NCBI RefSeq assembly: GCF_022701255.1
Contig: NZ_CP031705.1
Coordinates: forward strand, 682,001-746,000
From: Microcoleus vaginatus HSN003
GTDB taxonomy: Bacteria; Cyanobacteriota; Cyanobacteriia; Cyanobacteriales; Microcoleaceae
DNA: 64,000 bases
Direction of reading: 5' to 3'
Positions 33,173-41,831 of the stretch are shown here, in pieces; position 1 is the first letter of the stretch; every line of letters starts with the position of its first letter. The translations under genes and the position numbers were made by a program. The notes beneath the pieces are model-generated. The model made no database searches, was not told where the DNA came from, and saw only the letters and a program-made list of their open reading frames with translations.

Positions 33173-34183
33173 TTAACTCGCATGACCCAGTGCCAAGGCT
33201 GCTACCAGCATACCCAAAACCAGGAAAGGCTGAGCACTTGCCTGATATTTAACATCATTTTCCAGGGGATTACGCAAAAAGTACATATCCTGAAAAGTAA
33301 TTTGGGGAATTATCAGCAGCAGCAGAATGACAGCGTAAAGGTTTTGGTGGATGCTGATCAGGTAGCCTGCAATCCCAGCTTGAAAGATGTCGATCATCAA
33401 CACGCAAATCCAAGCTGCAGTAGTGATGCCAAACATCACTGGCAAAGATTTTAACCCTAATTGCCGATCGCCTTCGACACTTTTGAAATCATTGACGATC
33501 GCAATTCCCAGCCCAGCCAAACTGTAAAACAGGGTCAAAATCATAATGGTAGGATCTAGTGTACCAAACAAAGCTTGACCAGCCCACCAAGGCAGGGCAA
33601 TGTAACTAGCACCCAAGGCATAATTTCCCAACCAGCCATTCTGCTTGAGTTTCAGCGGGGGCGCAGAGTAGATATAAGCTAGAAACGCGCCACCGAGAGT
33701 CAAAACAGTCATTATCGGGAATTCATGACCCGCCCACAAGTCTAGAGCATAAGCCACCCCAATGCCAGCGGCCAATAATACCAAAATTTGCGTTACTACT
33801 TGGGGAATCGAGATAATCCCGGAGGGAATTGGACGGTAGGGCTCGTTAATGGCGTCGATGTCGCGATCGTAAAAATCGTTCAAAGTTTGAGTGTACCCTG
33901 CCAGCAACGGCCCTGACATCAACATACAAGCTGCTGCGATCAAGACATTCTCTAGGTTCCAAACATAGTTTCCAGAAGAAGCCGCCCCGCACACCACGCC
34001 CCAAATTAGGGGAATCCAGGTAATCGGTTTCATCAATTGCAAGCGAATCTTCCAGATTGAAGTTTCTCCGCTAGCGGCCCCTTTCATGCCCAACAGTTGC
34101 CTAGTTTTGGCACTGCGGTTTTCGGTAGCAGCATTTTCCGGTGCTGCTTCTGGGGAGATTTGGGATGGAGGAGAGTCAGACAT
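33173..34183 (-). CDS. chlG: Chlorophyll synthase
   Basis: 336 residues, eight to nine membrane helices, UbiA prenyltransferase family. After a 40-residue hydrophilic leader come QLMKPITWIPLIWGVVCGAA, the first Asp-rich motif NDFYDRDIDAINEPYRPIPS (chlorophyll synthase hallmark), PLKLKQNGWLGNYALGASYI and the second motif NDFKSVEGDRQLGLKSLPVM. It esterifies chlorophyllide a with phytyl or geranylgeranyl diphosphate in the thylakoid membrane, the last step of chlorophyll a synthesis. Its presence proves a phototroph. An A/T-rich hairpin region (32940-33170) follows its stop. Confidence 0.97.
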   Translation of the reverse strand: MSDSPPSQISPEAAPENAATENRSAKTRQLLGMKGAASGETSIWKIRLQLMKPITWIPLIWGVVCGAASSGNYVWNLENVLIAAACMLMSGPLLAGYTQTLNDFYDRDIDAINEPYRPIPSGIISIPQVVTQILVLLAAGIGVAYALDLWAGHEFPIMTVLTLGGAFLAYIYSAPPLKLKQNGWLGNYALGASYIALPWWAGQALFGTLDPTIMILTLFYSLAGLGIAIVNDFKSVEGDRQLGLKSLPVMFGITTAAWICVLMIDIFQAGIAGYLISIHQNLYAVILLLLIIPQITFQDMYFLRNPLENDVKYQASAQPFLVLGMLVAALALGHAS

Positions 34184-34303
34184 AATTTGATGTTAGCGGT
34201 ACTGCTACTATTGTGTCGTTTTGCATTTCAATAATAATTCAGATAGCTTACCACTGATATTTAAGGCAGATTCTTGAAAACTTACCCTGGCTTGGAGTTG
34301 ATG

Positions 34304-34474
34304 CTAAGGAAAAGTAGGAGTTTCACAATATATTGAAATATCATTTTTTTGTGTAAATGTCAAGAGGATAAATACTTTTTTTATAATTTCGCTGAGCCCG
34401 CCTTCTGGGGGTGATTTTTGCCAGTCGGTGCATTTAATGTCAATTACCAGGAGGCGATCGAGCTTTTTGGCCAT
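34304..34474 (-). pseudogene. N-terminal remnant of a 3'-5' exonuclease-family gene
   Basis: ATG 34474 starts MAKKLDRLLVIDIKCTDWQK then SPPEGGLSEIIKK, which follows the start of DEDDh exonucleases (usual pattern LVIDIESTCWEGxPPxGQxSEIIEIG). The metal-binding Glu and Thr are lost (IKCTD instead of IESTC) and the frame degrades into an A/T-rich tail ending at TAG 34304. Only about 35 residues are recognisable, so this is a truncated, inactive remnant. Confidence 0.5.
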
Positions 34475-34512
34475 GCTACCGTTGAATCATCTCATCTGGC
34501 AGAAAGTCAATC

Positions 34513-34542
34513 GATTTTAGATTTTAGATTTTAGATTTTAGA
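34513..34542. repeat. Heptanucleotide tandem repeat (GATTTTA)n
   Basis: About four copies of the 7-bp unit. The same unit recurs at 38544-38577 (other strand), 48830-48856 and 51706-51737. Short tandem heptamers are a known feature of filamentous cyanobacteria. Confidence 0.85.
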
Positions 34543-34754
34543 GATGCTACCGCTTCTTTAATCGGGTTGAAAGTGCCACTTGAGCAAGTTTGGGAGAATT
34601 ATCACCAGACTACTCTCTAAACTCCGGCGTTCACTTCGCCCCAGGTCTTCTATTTCTTCAATCAGATTTTCCCAGTAGATGTTTTAATAGTCGCGAACCC
34701 GCAACTTTTCCACAGATTTTTTTGCCATAAGCTGTTCGTGGTAACAACTGCAAA

Positions 34755-35459
34755 TTAACAAATATGGCGGTATGAATCAAAAGGCAGTCCCGTCCGCCGC
34801 TTGACTTCGACAACTGATTTGTAAGCGCCTTTTCTCTGCCTTTCTCTAACTATTTGTTCCGCCACAGCCCGATCTAAACCACTGGCGATTAACTCTTCCG
34901 GCGAAAGAATATTTAACCGTTTCCAAGTAAACTGCGCTTCTTGTTGATAATTGTAGCTGAAGCAAATCATCGGGGCGATTCGTCTGACGTGACTTTCGGG
35001 AACTCCGGCTATTTGTGATAACTCTTCGGCGTGGGTGAAAATGTAGCCTTCGTTTTGCAAAGATTCAATATCGTTGGCGTAGACGATCGGCAAACCCAAG
35101 ATTCTGACCATATCGTCTTTGGTACACTCATTAATATCTATTTTGCCGCGCACGTTTGCCAGTTCTTCGGCATTTGTCGCCGTTGCCGGAACCAGTATAC
35201 CTCTGGGTGCGGTTTTGATGAGATAGCGTTTTTTCAAATTAAAAGCAGTGACAATTTGAGCAATCCACACGATCGTACCCAAATTAGCTGAAGAAGATAC
35301 CGCTAGTGCTGCTAAAGTAATTGCAACACCCCATCCCATCCAACTGCGAATATTTGACTTTTGGCCTGCATAGGCGATCGCCAATCCGCCGAAGTAGGGA
35401 ATAAAAGCATACCACACCCAGTTTGGAGTTTGACGCAGCCAGTATAAATCTTGAGACAC
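34755..35459 (-). CDS. Helix-hairpin-helix membrane protein (ComEA-like HhH)
   Basis: 234 residues from GTG 35459, preferred because AAGGAT lies upstream; the frame can begin at GTG 35492. Two hydrophobic helices (VWYAFIPYFGGLAIAYAG; WGVAITLAALAVSSSANLG) are followed by a conserved segment with HhH motifs: KIDINECTKDDMVRILGLPI (residues near 115) and SPEELIASGLDRAVAEQIVR with ERQRKGAYKSVVEVKRRTGL. HhH motifs bind DNA without sequence specificity; ComEA-type proteins act in DNA uptake. Here the membrane helices plus two HhH units suggest a membrane-linked nucleic-acid-binding role, but no competence gene is adjacent. Confidence 0.72.
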   Translation of the reverse strand: MSQDLYWLRQTPNWVWYAFIPYFGGLAIAYAGQKSNIRSWMGWGVAITLAALAVSSSANLGTIVWIAQIVTAFNLKKRYLIKTAPRGILVPATATNAEELANVRGKIDINECTKDDMVRILGLPIVYANDIESLQNEGYIFTHAEELSQIAGVPESHVRRIAPMICFSYNYQQEAQFTWKRLNILSPEELIASGLDRAVAEQIVRERQRKGAYKSVVEVKRRTGLPFDSYRHIC

Positions 35460-35528
35460 TTTAATTTTATCCTTAAATAGCTGTGATCTCACACTTTCTT
35501 ACTTCACTCCCACTTTTTTAATAGTGGG

Positions 35529-35666
35529 CTTCCTTCTTCCTTCTTCCTTCTTCCTTCTTCCTTCTTCCTGACATCCGTTACATCCGTTACATAATCCGTT
35601 GCCGAACTTCCTTCTTCCTGACATCCGTTACATCCGTTACATAATCCGTTGCCGAACTTCCTTCTT
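35529..35666. repeat. CTTCCTT heptamers followed by a 50-bp tandem duplication
   Basis: 35529-35568 is (CTTCCTT)n. Two 50-bp units (35569-35618 and 35619-35666) follow, each holding CATCCGTTACATCCGTTACA and GCCGAACTTCC. The block ends 3 bp from the TM2 gene stop codon. Confidence 0.85.
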
Positions 35667-35668
35667 AA

Positions 35669-36016
35669 TTACAATTCTCGCAACAGTTTTTGGCGTTTTT
35701 CTTCATATTCTTCGGCCGTAATTGCGCCCATATCGTAAAGTTTTTTCAAGTCGCCGATCGCCCCTGTTACATCTTTTGCCGCTCTGAGGGCATATCCAGA
35801 CGGCAACATTCCGCCATTGTACTGTACCTGAAAAACTTGTTCCGACATCAGCAGTAGGCCGATAAAATCGAAAAATGCGATCACTGACGGAATTAATGTC
35901 CAAGAAAATAGCAAGTATAATACCCCTGCTAAGTTATTGCCCAAATAAAATTTGTGAACTCCGAAACCTCCCACAAAGAAAGCTAACGCAACTGCTACGC
36001 TTTTATCTTTTACCAT
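35669..36016 (-). CDS. TM2 domain protein with C-terminal SHOCT motif
   Basis: 115 residues. TM2 domain: KDKSVAVALAFFVGGFGVHK, FYLGNNLAGVLYLLFSW and the acidic FFDFIGLLLMS loop form two helices with a GxxGxHxFYLG turn. The C terminus is a SHOCT segment (IGDLKKLYDMGAITAEEYEE KRQKLL pattern), a short helix pair often found at the ends of membrane or signalling proteins. Function is unknown; TM2-SHOCT proteins occur widely in bacteria and may assist oligomerisation. It lies alone, between repeats and a small membrane protein gene. Confidence 0.9.
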   Translation of the reverse strand: MVKDKSVAVALAFFVGGFGVHKFYLGNNLAGVLYLLFSWTLIPSVIAFFDFIGLLLMSEQVFQVQYNGGMLPSGYALRAAKDVTGAIGDLKKLYDMGAITAEEYEEKRQKLLREL

Positions 36017-36096
36017 TTTTACTTTCCCCAGTTTTTTATTTTAACTTCCGCGATCGACCTTTAACGACCGACATAAGTAATCTTACTAATTTTTAC

Positions 36097-36309
36097 TCAT
36101 TTATTTGGGTTTTTGCGAAACTTAGACATCGCAAAATACAGCAGAACTATACCGGCTTGAGCTTGTAGAATCACCAAGTAGCCTCTCAAGAAATAATTGA
36201 GTTCGCTACCTGAATTGAGAGAAAATATTAAAAGGCCCAAGGCTGCGTAGGGTGCGAAACGCATCCAACTCGGCGTTCCCTCTAAGTTGCGGCTGTTCAA
36301 ATTGCTCAT
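36097..36309 (-). CDS. Small two-helix membrane protein, unknown
   Basis: 70 residues from ATG 36309 (GGATGAGG about 10 nt upstream; the frame may extend to 36324). Two hydrophobic segments (MRFAPYAALGLLIFSLNSG; FLRGYLVILQAQAGIVLLYFAM) and a basic end KFRKNPNK. The arrangement and size match many conserved cyanobacterial hypotheticals, but no family name can be assigned. It is oriented as the TM2 gene, 80 bp upstream of it, and may be cotranscribed. Confidence 0.55.
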   Translation of the reverse strand: MSNLNSRNLEGTPSWMRFAPYAALGLLIFSLNSGSELNYFLRGYLVILQAQAGIVLLYFAMSKFRKNPNK

Positions 36310-36324
36310 GGGTTTAAGCCTCAT

Positions 36325-36661
36325 CCTAAATTAAAATTTAGCTATAAATTAGCCGGATTGTCAACTTCCGTTCGGTACGATCGCCCGGGTGAGTCTCTCA
36401 ATCATCAGCCGACAAGATATTACTTCCATGTTAAACCCTGTTTTTCCGCTCAAGTAAGGAACGGGGGCCCGTCGAGCTGGATCTGTGGCTGATATTACAG
36501 ATTAGGGTGAACCCGCCCCTAATGAAATTCCGGTTATTTTACCGGACTACATATCAGGGGCGCACCGAGCACCCTACTGCTGTTTTTGGCAAGAGTCGAT
36601 CGCCCTGACGATCGCTCTCAAAAAAACTCGGTTAATTCACAATTATTAACAACCGCCCGAA
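36325..36661. other. Intergenic, no gene seen
   Basis: About 340 bp. It has a CGATCGCCCTGACGATCG inverted repeat near 36597-36615 and an AGGGGCG...CGCCCCT-like pair (about 36504-36560), so it appears to be repeat-derived. No reading frame has a start signal or family resemblance. Confidence 0.35.
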
Positions 36662-38257
36662 TTAACTCGCGCCGCCGCCCAAAAGAAACAGACTCAGGAG
36701 AGTACCGCTGTTCCAAAGACTGTGGAGAAGCATAGGAGCAAGGAGATTGCGCGATCGCGTGTACACAAACCCCAAAACCGCACCCAAAGTCGCCAAAGGC
36801 AGAATCTCAGAGACACTCAAGTGAGCCACAGCAAACAAGAAAGCAGAAGCTGCGATCGCCCCCCAAACAGGCAAATAGCGAGTCAGAGAAGGCAGCAGAA
36901 AGCCTCGAAACACGATTTCCTCAAAAACCGGAGCCGCGATCGCAGCAGTGCCGAAAAACACCACCAAGGCCACGTTGTCCCTACCTTCAAGAACGATCGG
37001 CAAAATCGGATTACTGCCACCTTGTCCCTGCCACAATTGCTGATTAATCAGCGACACTAAAACTACCAAAGGCAAAGCAACAAAATAGCCGCCAAATCCC
37101 CACAAAAACCAACTTCCCCGCCAATTAATCCGAAACCAACCTTCAGGCAAAGGCAAAAAAGACTTGACCGAAAAATACAGTACCGAAAGCCCCCCAGCCG
37201 ACAGCAACAAATAAGTAGCAAAGATATAAAAAGCCTTGTCGCGCGGGTCAAAAGTAGCAGGATTGAGTTTTAAAACAGCCAGAGAAACAGGCAGCAACAA
37301 ATAGGGAATCAAGATTTGGCCGACAAAGAAAAAGCCGACCACAAGCACCTGCCAAACAATCTCACCGTCCCAAGGCACATCCCAAGTCAAGCTCGCATTT
37401 CGCGCCAACAGCGGCCCCGAATCTGCTTTCTCTAACTGCTTCCGCTGCAACAGCCACTGCACGGTCAAACCAACCAGCAAAACCGTACCAATACAAAGTG
37501 ATATCGCCGGAACGCCAACGACAATTGCCAACTTTTCTACAGCTTGCTCAGCCGTTACTTGCTCTGCTGCTTGCAGCGCCACCAGGTCTTTAGAACGTTC
37601 TTGCAGCTTGTAAAGTTGAGCTAGAGCGCGATAGCGAAACCAGCCCTCCAAAGACTTTTGAATGCGCGGCTCGGCATCCGGCAGCAGTTGAGCCGGATTG
37701 CTCCAAATTCCTGTTAAAACTTGAGCAGTTTCCACCGAAGAATCGTCATCAGTTTTAGTTGGGTAGCGCTCAACTAAATTTTTCCAAGTTTGAAGCGCCG
37801 CCTCAGTTTTGCCACTGCTTGCCTGCAAAATTCCTAAACGCAAGTCAAGTTCGTTTAGCAGCCCTGACTGTTGCTTGATCGACTCTGACGCCGCCTTATT
37901 TTGAGCCAAACTCAGAGTATTATCATCAGACTTAGAGGCGATGGCAGACTGAATTTCTTTAACTTGTGCTTGACTTGTTTCGAGAGTTTTGCGAGTCGAG
38001 TCTCGCGCTTCTTGATATTGCGTCAAAGCCGTATTTAAAGGATCTGCACCGACAATATTGTTGCGCGCCGAACTTAAATTAGTAGAACTCTGATTATTTT
38101 CTCCTTGCCACTCCGAGGCGTGCAGCAGCAAATTTGTCTGGTAGAGTTCCAGCCGGCTTTGAATTTGCGGCTGGTTCCAACTAGCAAGTAAAGATAAACC
38201 GACCAGGGCGATCGCGATCGCCGTTAAAATACCTAAAATAACCCGCTTCAGTGTCAT
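36662..38257 (-). CDS. CPBP-family intramembrane glutamic endopeptidase
   Basis: 531 residues, larger than most family members because of a ~230-residue extracytoplasmic part after a signal-anchor (ILGILTAIAIALVGLSLLASW); this part is helical with a TPR-like stretch. Seven or more membrane helices follow. The protease motifs are in the C-terminal third: EEIVFRGFLLPSL (EExxxR), FLFAVAHLS (FxxxH) and LLHSLWNSG (HxxxN/B). CPBP/Abi proteins cut prenylated or other membrane substrates, or act in bacteriocin immunity; substrates in cyanobacteria are unknown. It stands alone. Confidence 0.9.
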   Translation of the reverse strand: MTLKRVILGILTAIAIALVGLSLLASWNQPQIQSRLELYQTNLLLHASEWQGENNQSSTNLSSARNNIVGADPLNTALTQYQEARDSTRKTLETSQAQVKEIQSAIASKSDDNTLSLAQNKAASESIKQQSGLLNELDLRLGILQASSGKTEAALQTWKNLVERYPTKTDDDSSVETAQVLTGIWSNPAQLLPDAEPRIQKSLEGWFRYRALAQLYKLQERSKDLVALQAAEQVTAEQAVEKLAIVVGVPAISLCIGTVLLVGLTVQWLLQRKQLEKADSGPLLARNASLTWDVPWDGEIVWQVLVVGFFFVGQILIPYLLLPVSLAVLKLNPATFDPRDKAFYIFATYLLLSAGGLSVLYFSVKSFLPLPEGWFRINWRGSWFLWGFGGYFVALPLVVLVSLINQQLWQGQGGSNPILPIVLEGRDNVALVVFFGTAAIAAPVFEEIVFRGFLLPSLTRYLPVWGAIAASAFLFAVAHLSVSEILPLATLGAVLGFVYTRSRNLLAPMLLHSLWNSGTLLSLFLLGGGAS

Positions 38258-38577
38258 TCCTGCTTTTCCGTCCCGCGCGAATCCGTGGCTAAATCTTTTC
38301 CGTCTTTAATCATAGGTCGTTGCAGACGAGAGTATCCCGACAACTGGTAAAATTTCACTGGCTCATCTTTTTGACTCTCCTCAACAAGACTTACGCCACA
38401 AATCCTCGCTCCGCCATGTATGCGTAAGGTTCACACCTTAGCCCAACGGTGCTGATGGCGCACGCTACAGGAGTAGTGCGGCCTAAGCACCCGCGATGTA
38501 TGAGGTAATATCTGCACAGCGCACCCGCAGCGGGGTAGCAGGCTAAATCTAAAATCTAAAATCTAAAATCTAAAATC
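38258..38577. repeat. Intergenic region ending in (AAAATCT)n heptamers
   Basis: About 320 bp without a gene. GACTTACGCC near 38388 and GTATGCGTAAGG near 38418 resemble ends of the 105-bp element. From 38544 to 38577 five AAAATCT copies run up to 2 bp before the ATG of the phosphatase gene and so occupy the place of its ribosome-binding site. Confidence 0.7.
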
Positions 38578-38579
38578 GA

Positions 38580-39941
38580 ATGACTCGCATTATCTTAGTC
38601 CGTCACGGCAAAAGCACCTACAATCAAGAACGCCGCATCCAAGGCCGCCTCGATAAATCAATTTTGACCGAAGCAGGCCGCAGCGCCGCCCTGCAAGTAG
38701 GCGACACACTCAGCAGTATCGCCTTTGATGCCATCTATACCAGTCCCCTGCAACGAGCCAAAGAAACAGCGGAAATCATCCTGTCGCGCTTGACAAATCC
38801 GCCACAACTCCAGCCAACTGATAGTTTGATGGAAATCGATTTGCCTCTGTGGGAAGGAATGTTGCGCCAAGATGCGATCGACAAATTCCCCGAAGCATAT
38901 CAGCAGTGGCAAAAACAGCCAGACAAATTTTCCATGAAACTGCCATCTGTGGATGGCGAAATCGAACACTTCCCCGTATTGGCAATTTTTGCTAACGCCC
39001 GTCATTTTTGGCAAGAACTTTTATCGCGCCACCGGGACGGCACAATTCTAGTAGTAGGTCATAACGGAATCAACCGCGCTCTCATAGCTACAGCGTCAGA
39101 AATTAACCCGAATTACTACCAATCTATTCAGCAGTCAAATTGCGGCATTAGCGTCCTTAATTTTGGATATTCCCCTGTTACCACCGACGAGCCAGGAGAG
39201 CCAAAAAAGAAAGTTCCAGTTCAATTAGAATCCCTGAATTTAACTTCCCATACCGGGGAAATTTTTCCCAAACCGAGGGACGGACACCAAGGCCCGCGCT
39301 TGTTGCTGGTGCGTCACGGCGAAACCGACTGGAATAAAGCAGGTAAATTTCAGGGACAAATTGACGTGCCTCTAAACGATAACGGCCGCGAACAATCCCG
39401 GCGAGCAGCAGAATTTCTCAAGGATGTAAAATTAGACTTTGCGATTAGCAGTTCGATGCTGCGCCCGAAAGAAACTGCGGAAATTATTCTCAAATATCAC
39501 GGCGGTTTGCAACTGGAACTGCGCGATGAGTTGAGAGAAATCAGCCACGGACTTTGGGAAGGAAAGTTTGAATCAGAAATCGAACAATCCTATCCTGGTT
39601 TGCTACAGGAATGGAAAACATCTCCTGAAACAGTCCAAATGCCCGAAGGAGAGAATTTGCAGCAAGTTTGGCAGAGAGCGATCGCAGCTTGGCGAGAAAT
39701 CGTACAATCAGTTTCTGGTACTGGGATTGTCGTTGCTCACGACGCCATTAACAAAGCAATTCTCTGCCACCTATTCGGTTTAGAACCCGAACATTTCTGG
39801 AAATTCAAACAAGGAAACGGAGCCGTTAGCGTGATTGATTATCCCCACGGCCCCGATGGTTTGCCGGTATTGCAGGCGATGAATGTCACAACTCATTTGA
39901 GCGGCGGCGTTTTTGACAAAACAGCAGCCGGAGCACTGTAA
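38580..39941 (+). CDS. Tandem-domain histidine phosphatase family protein
   Basis: 453 residues made of two phosphoglycerate-mutase-like domains. Domain 1 (1-190): catalytic RHG in ILVRHGKSTYNQERRIQGRL, acid in LMEIDLPLWEGM, second His in VVGHNGINRALIA. Domain 2 (about 235-440): LLLVRHGETDWNKAGKFQGQ, LREISHGLWEGK, VVAHDAINKAILC. Each domain keeps both His and the Glu, so both may be active. Two-domain members are common in cyanobacteria, where related proteins act as metal-independent phosphoserine phosphatases; substrate here is unproven. The start has no ribosome-binding site because heptamer repeats precede it. Confidence 0.9.
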   Translation: MTRIILVRHGKSTYNQERRIQGRLDKSILTEAGRSAALQVGDTLSSIAFDAIYTSPLQRAKETAEIILSRLTNPPQLQPTDSLMEIDLPLWEGMLRQDAIDKFPEAYQQWQKQPDKFSMKLPSVDGEIEHFPVLAIFANARHFWQELLSRHRDGTILVVGHNGINRALIATASEINPNYYQSIQQSNCGISVLNFGYSPVTTDEPGEPKKKVPVQLESLNLTSHTGEIFPKPRDGHQGPRLLLVRHGETDWNKAGKFQGQIDVPLNDNGREQSRRAAEFLKDVKLDFAISSSMLRPKETAEIILKYHGGLQLELRDELREISHGLWEGKFESEIEQSYPGLLQEWKTSPETVQMPEGENLQQVWQRAIAAWREIVQSVSGTGIVVAHDAINKAILCHLFGLEPEHFWKFKQGNGAVSVIDYPHGPDGLPVLQAMNVTTHLSGGVFDKTAAGAL

Positions 39942-40011
39942 ATCGGTAAAGTGCTGGGCGCGAACCCGTAGATGTATGACCGGTCTGCTGTTTGATGACG
40001 ATTAGGCCTTT

Positions 40012-40092
40012 GATCCCCCCTAGCCCCCCTTAAGAAGGGGGGAAAAGAAGCCTTCTCAAAGTCCCCCTTTTTAAGGGGGATTTAGGGGGATA
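40012..40092. repeat. Dispersed GATCCCCCTA palindromic element, copy 2 (inverted)
   Basis: Starts GATCCCCCCTAGCCCCCCTT and ends AAGGGGGATTTAGGGGGATA. It matches the reverse complement of 6268-6346 including the CGAGTCTC flank at 40095. Located after the phosphatase gene, where it may act as a 3' hairpin. Confidence 0.75.
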
Positions 40093-40251
40093 GAGACTCG
40101 TGTCAAAGCGAAATTTATCAAAGCTTTTAGGCCTAAGTTAACACCACTGCCCACCGCTACGACTACCCGCCTGAAAAATGTTTGAATTTTGATAACAACC
40201 GCGCCCGACGTTTAGGAAGTTCTTAACTGCTCAAACTAATGGGGTGGATTG

Positions 40252-40325
40252 CTTCTTCCTTCTTCCTTCTTCCTTCTTCCTTCTTCCTTCTTCCTTCTTC
40301 CTTCTTCCTTCTTCCTTCTTCCTTC
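40252..40325. repeat. Heptanucleotide tandem repeat (CTTCCTT)n
   Basis: About ten copies of the 7-bp unit, followed by CCTTCGCGTCTTCGCGG, a sequence also seen (inverted) at 41734-41760 and 51770-51800. Same heptamer as 35529-35568. Confidence 0.9.
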
Positions 40326-40391
40326 GTGTCCTTCGCGTCTTCGCGGTTCCATCTTCCATATTCCATCTTCTATATATTTGAATCTTAAGTT

Positions 40392-41705
40392 ATGAGCCGC
40401 GAACTGCTACAAAATGTACGAGTGCTAGATCCAGTTTCAGGGAGCGATCGCATCGCTGATATTCTGATTGCTGAAGGTAATATCAAAACAGTCGAAGAAA
40501 AAATTGCTGAGTTTCCTGCTGACACCCAAGTGCGGGATTGCCAAGGACTGATTTTGGGGCCGGGGTTAACTGATATCTACAGTCACAGCGGAGAACCGGG
40601 TTTTGAGGATCGGGAAACCCTGGAATCTTTGATGCAGGCTGCGGCGGCTGGGGGTTTTACGCGAGTGGCGATTTTGCCGGATACCTCGCCACCTGTTGAC
40701 AATTTGGCCGGTTTAGCTTTGTTGCAGCAACATATCCGCAATTTGTCGCCCGGGCTGCCCCACTTGTATTTTTGGGGCGCGCTGACAGCGGGCGTTAAAG
40801 GGCAGCAGATGGCGGAGTTGGGCGAGCTGGCCTCCTCTACGGTGGTGGGTTTTGCAGACGGTTTGCCGCTGTCTAATCCGGCTCTGGTGAGGCGTTTGCT
40901 GGAGTATATCAAGCCTTTGGGCAAGTCGGTGGCTTTGTGGCCGTGCGATCGAACTTTGGCAGGAAATGGCGCGGTGAGAGAGGGTGCGGTGTCAGTGCGC
41001 TTGGGTTTGCCTGGAATTCCGGCGAGTGCGGAAACTTCGGCTTTGGCGGTAATTCTGGAGTTGGTGGCATCTGCGGGAACTCCAGTGCACATCATGCGCG
41101 TTTCTACGGCGCGTAGCGTGGAATTGATTCGAGATGCCAAGGCGCGGGGTTTGCCGGTGACTGCGAGTGTGACTTGGATGCACTTGCTGTTGAATGTCGG
41201 GGCAATTTCAGGCAACTCTAAAGATTCCGGCGGGAAAAATGCTCTGACTGCTTCGTTGCCCTACGATCCGAATTTACGCCTAGAACCGCCGTTGGGCAAT
41301 CTCAGCGACCTATTAGCGTTGATTCAAGCTGTGAAAGATGGCGTAATTGATGCGATCGCGATCGACCACAAGCCGCATACTTATGAGGAGAAAACTGTGG
41401 CTTTTGCTGATAGTCCGCCCGGGGCGATCGGCTTGGAATTGGCTTTGCCTTTACTGTGGCACGGACTGGTAGAAACCGGCGAATTTTCCGCTTTAGAACT
41501 GTGGCGACTTTTGAGCGCAGGCCCTGCCGTTTGTCTCGGACAAACCCCCCTCACGGTTGCACCGGGAGTTTCTGCTGAGTTGATTTTGTTCGACCCGAAA
41601 ATGAGTTGGACTGTTGACGGGTCAAGTCTGAAGTCGCGATCGGCAAATACGCCTTGGTTGGGACAGCAATTAGCGGGAAAAGTTGTGCAAACTTGGGTGT
41701 ATTGA
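40392..41705 (+). CDS. Dihydroorotase-family protein lacking canonical metal ligands
   Basis: 437 residues with full amidohydrolase layout. The family is clear from VRVLDPVSGSDRIADILIAE, GLILGPGLTDIYSHSGEPGF, AIDHKPHTYEEK and the C-terminal LTVAPGVSAELILFDP. In active type I enzymes the first motif is DxHxHxREPG. Here it is D61-I-Y63-S-H65-S-G67-E-P-G, so one His and the substrate Arg are gone. HIxHxS is HIMRVS (His to Arg), and TPHHL is TWMHL. Such changes are expected in non-catalytic DHOase homologues that serve as partners of aspartate transcarbamoylase. Cyanobacterial members often share this pattern and are annotated pyrC, so annotated function should be treated with care. Confidence 0.8.
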   Translation: MSRELLQNVRVLDPVSGSDRIADILIAEGNIKTVEEKIAEFPADTQVRDCQGLILGPGLTDIYSHSGEPGFEDRETLESLMQAAAAGGFTRVAILPDTSPPVDNLAGLALLQQHIRNLSPGLPHLYFWGALTAGVKGQQMAELGELASSTVVGFADGLPLSNPALVRRLLEYIKPLGKSVALWPCDRTLAGNGAVREGAVSVRLGLPGIPASAETSALAVILELVASAGTPVHIMRVSTARSVELIRDAKARGLPVTASVTWMHLLLNVGAISGNSKDSGGKNALTASLPYDPNLRLEPPLGNLSDLLALIQAVKDGVIDAIAIDHKPHTYEEKTVAFADSPPGAIGLELALPLLWHGLVETGEFSALELWRLLSAGPAVCLGQTPLTVAPGVSAELILFDPKMSWTVDGSSLKSRSANTPWLGQQLAGKVVQTWVY

Positions 41706-41831
41706 CGGTTGGAATTGGGACTTATTTAACGAACCGCGAAGGGCGCCAAGGGCGCGAAGGAAGAGAAAGAAGGGAAAGAAGAAGAGGGGTAATTTGGTAA
41801 GTGGAAGCTTTTGATCTGGCAAGGTAAATAC

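Noticed and set aside
35529-35666. Tandem repeats considered as a CRISPR array
   Set aside because: Units are 7 or 50 bp without unique spacers; no cas genes in the window.
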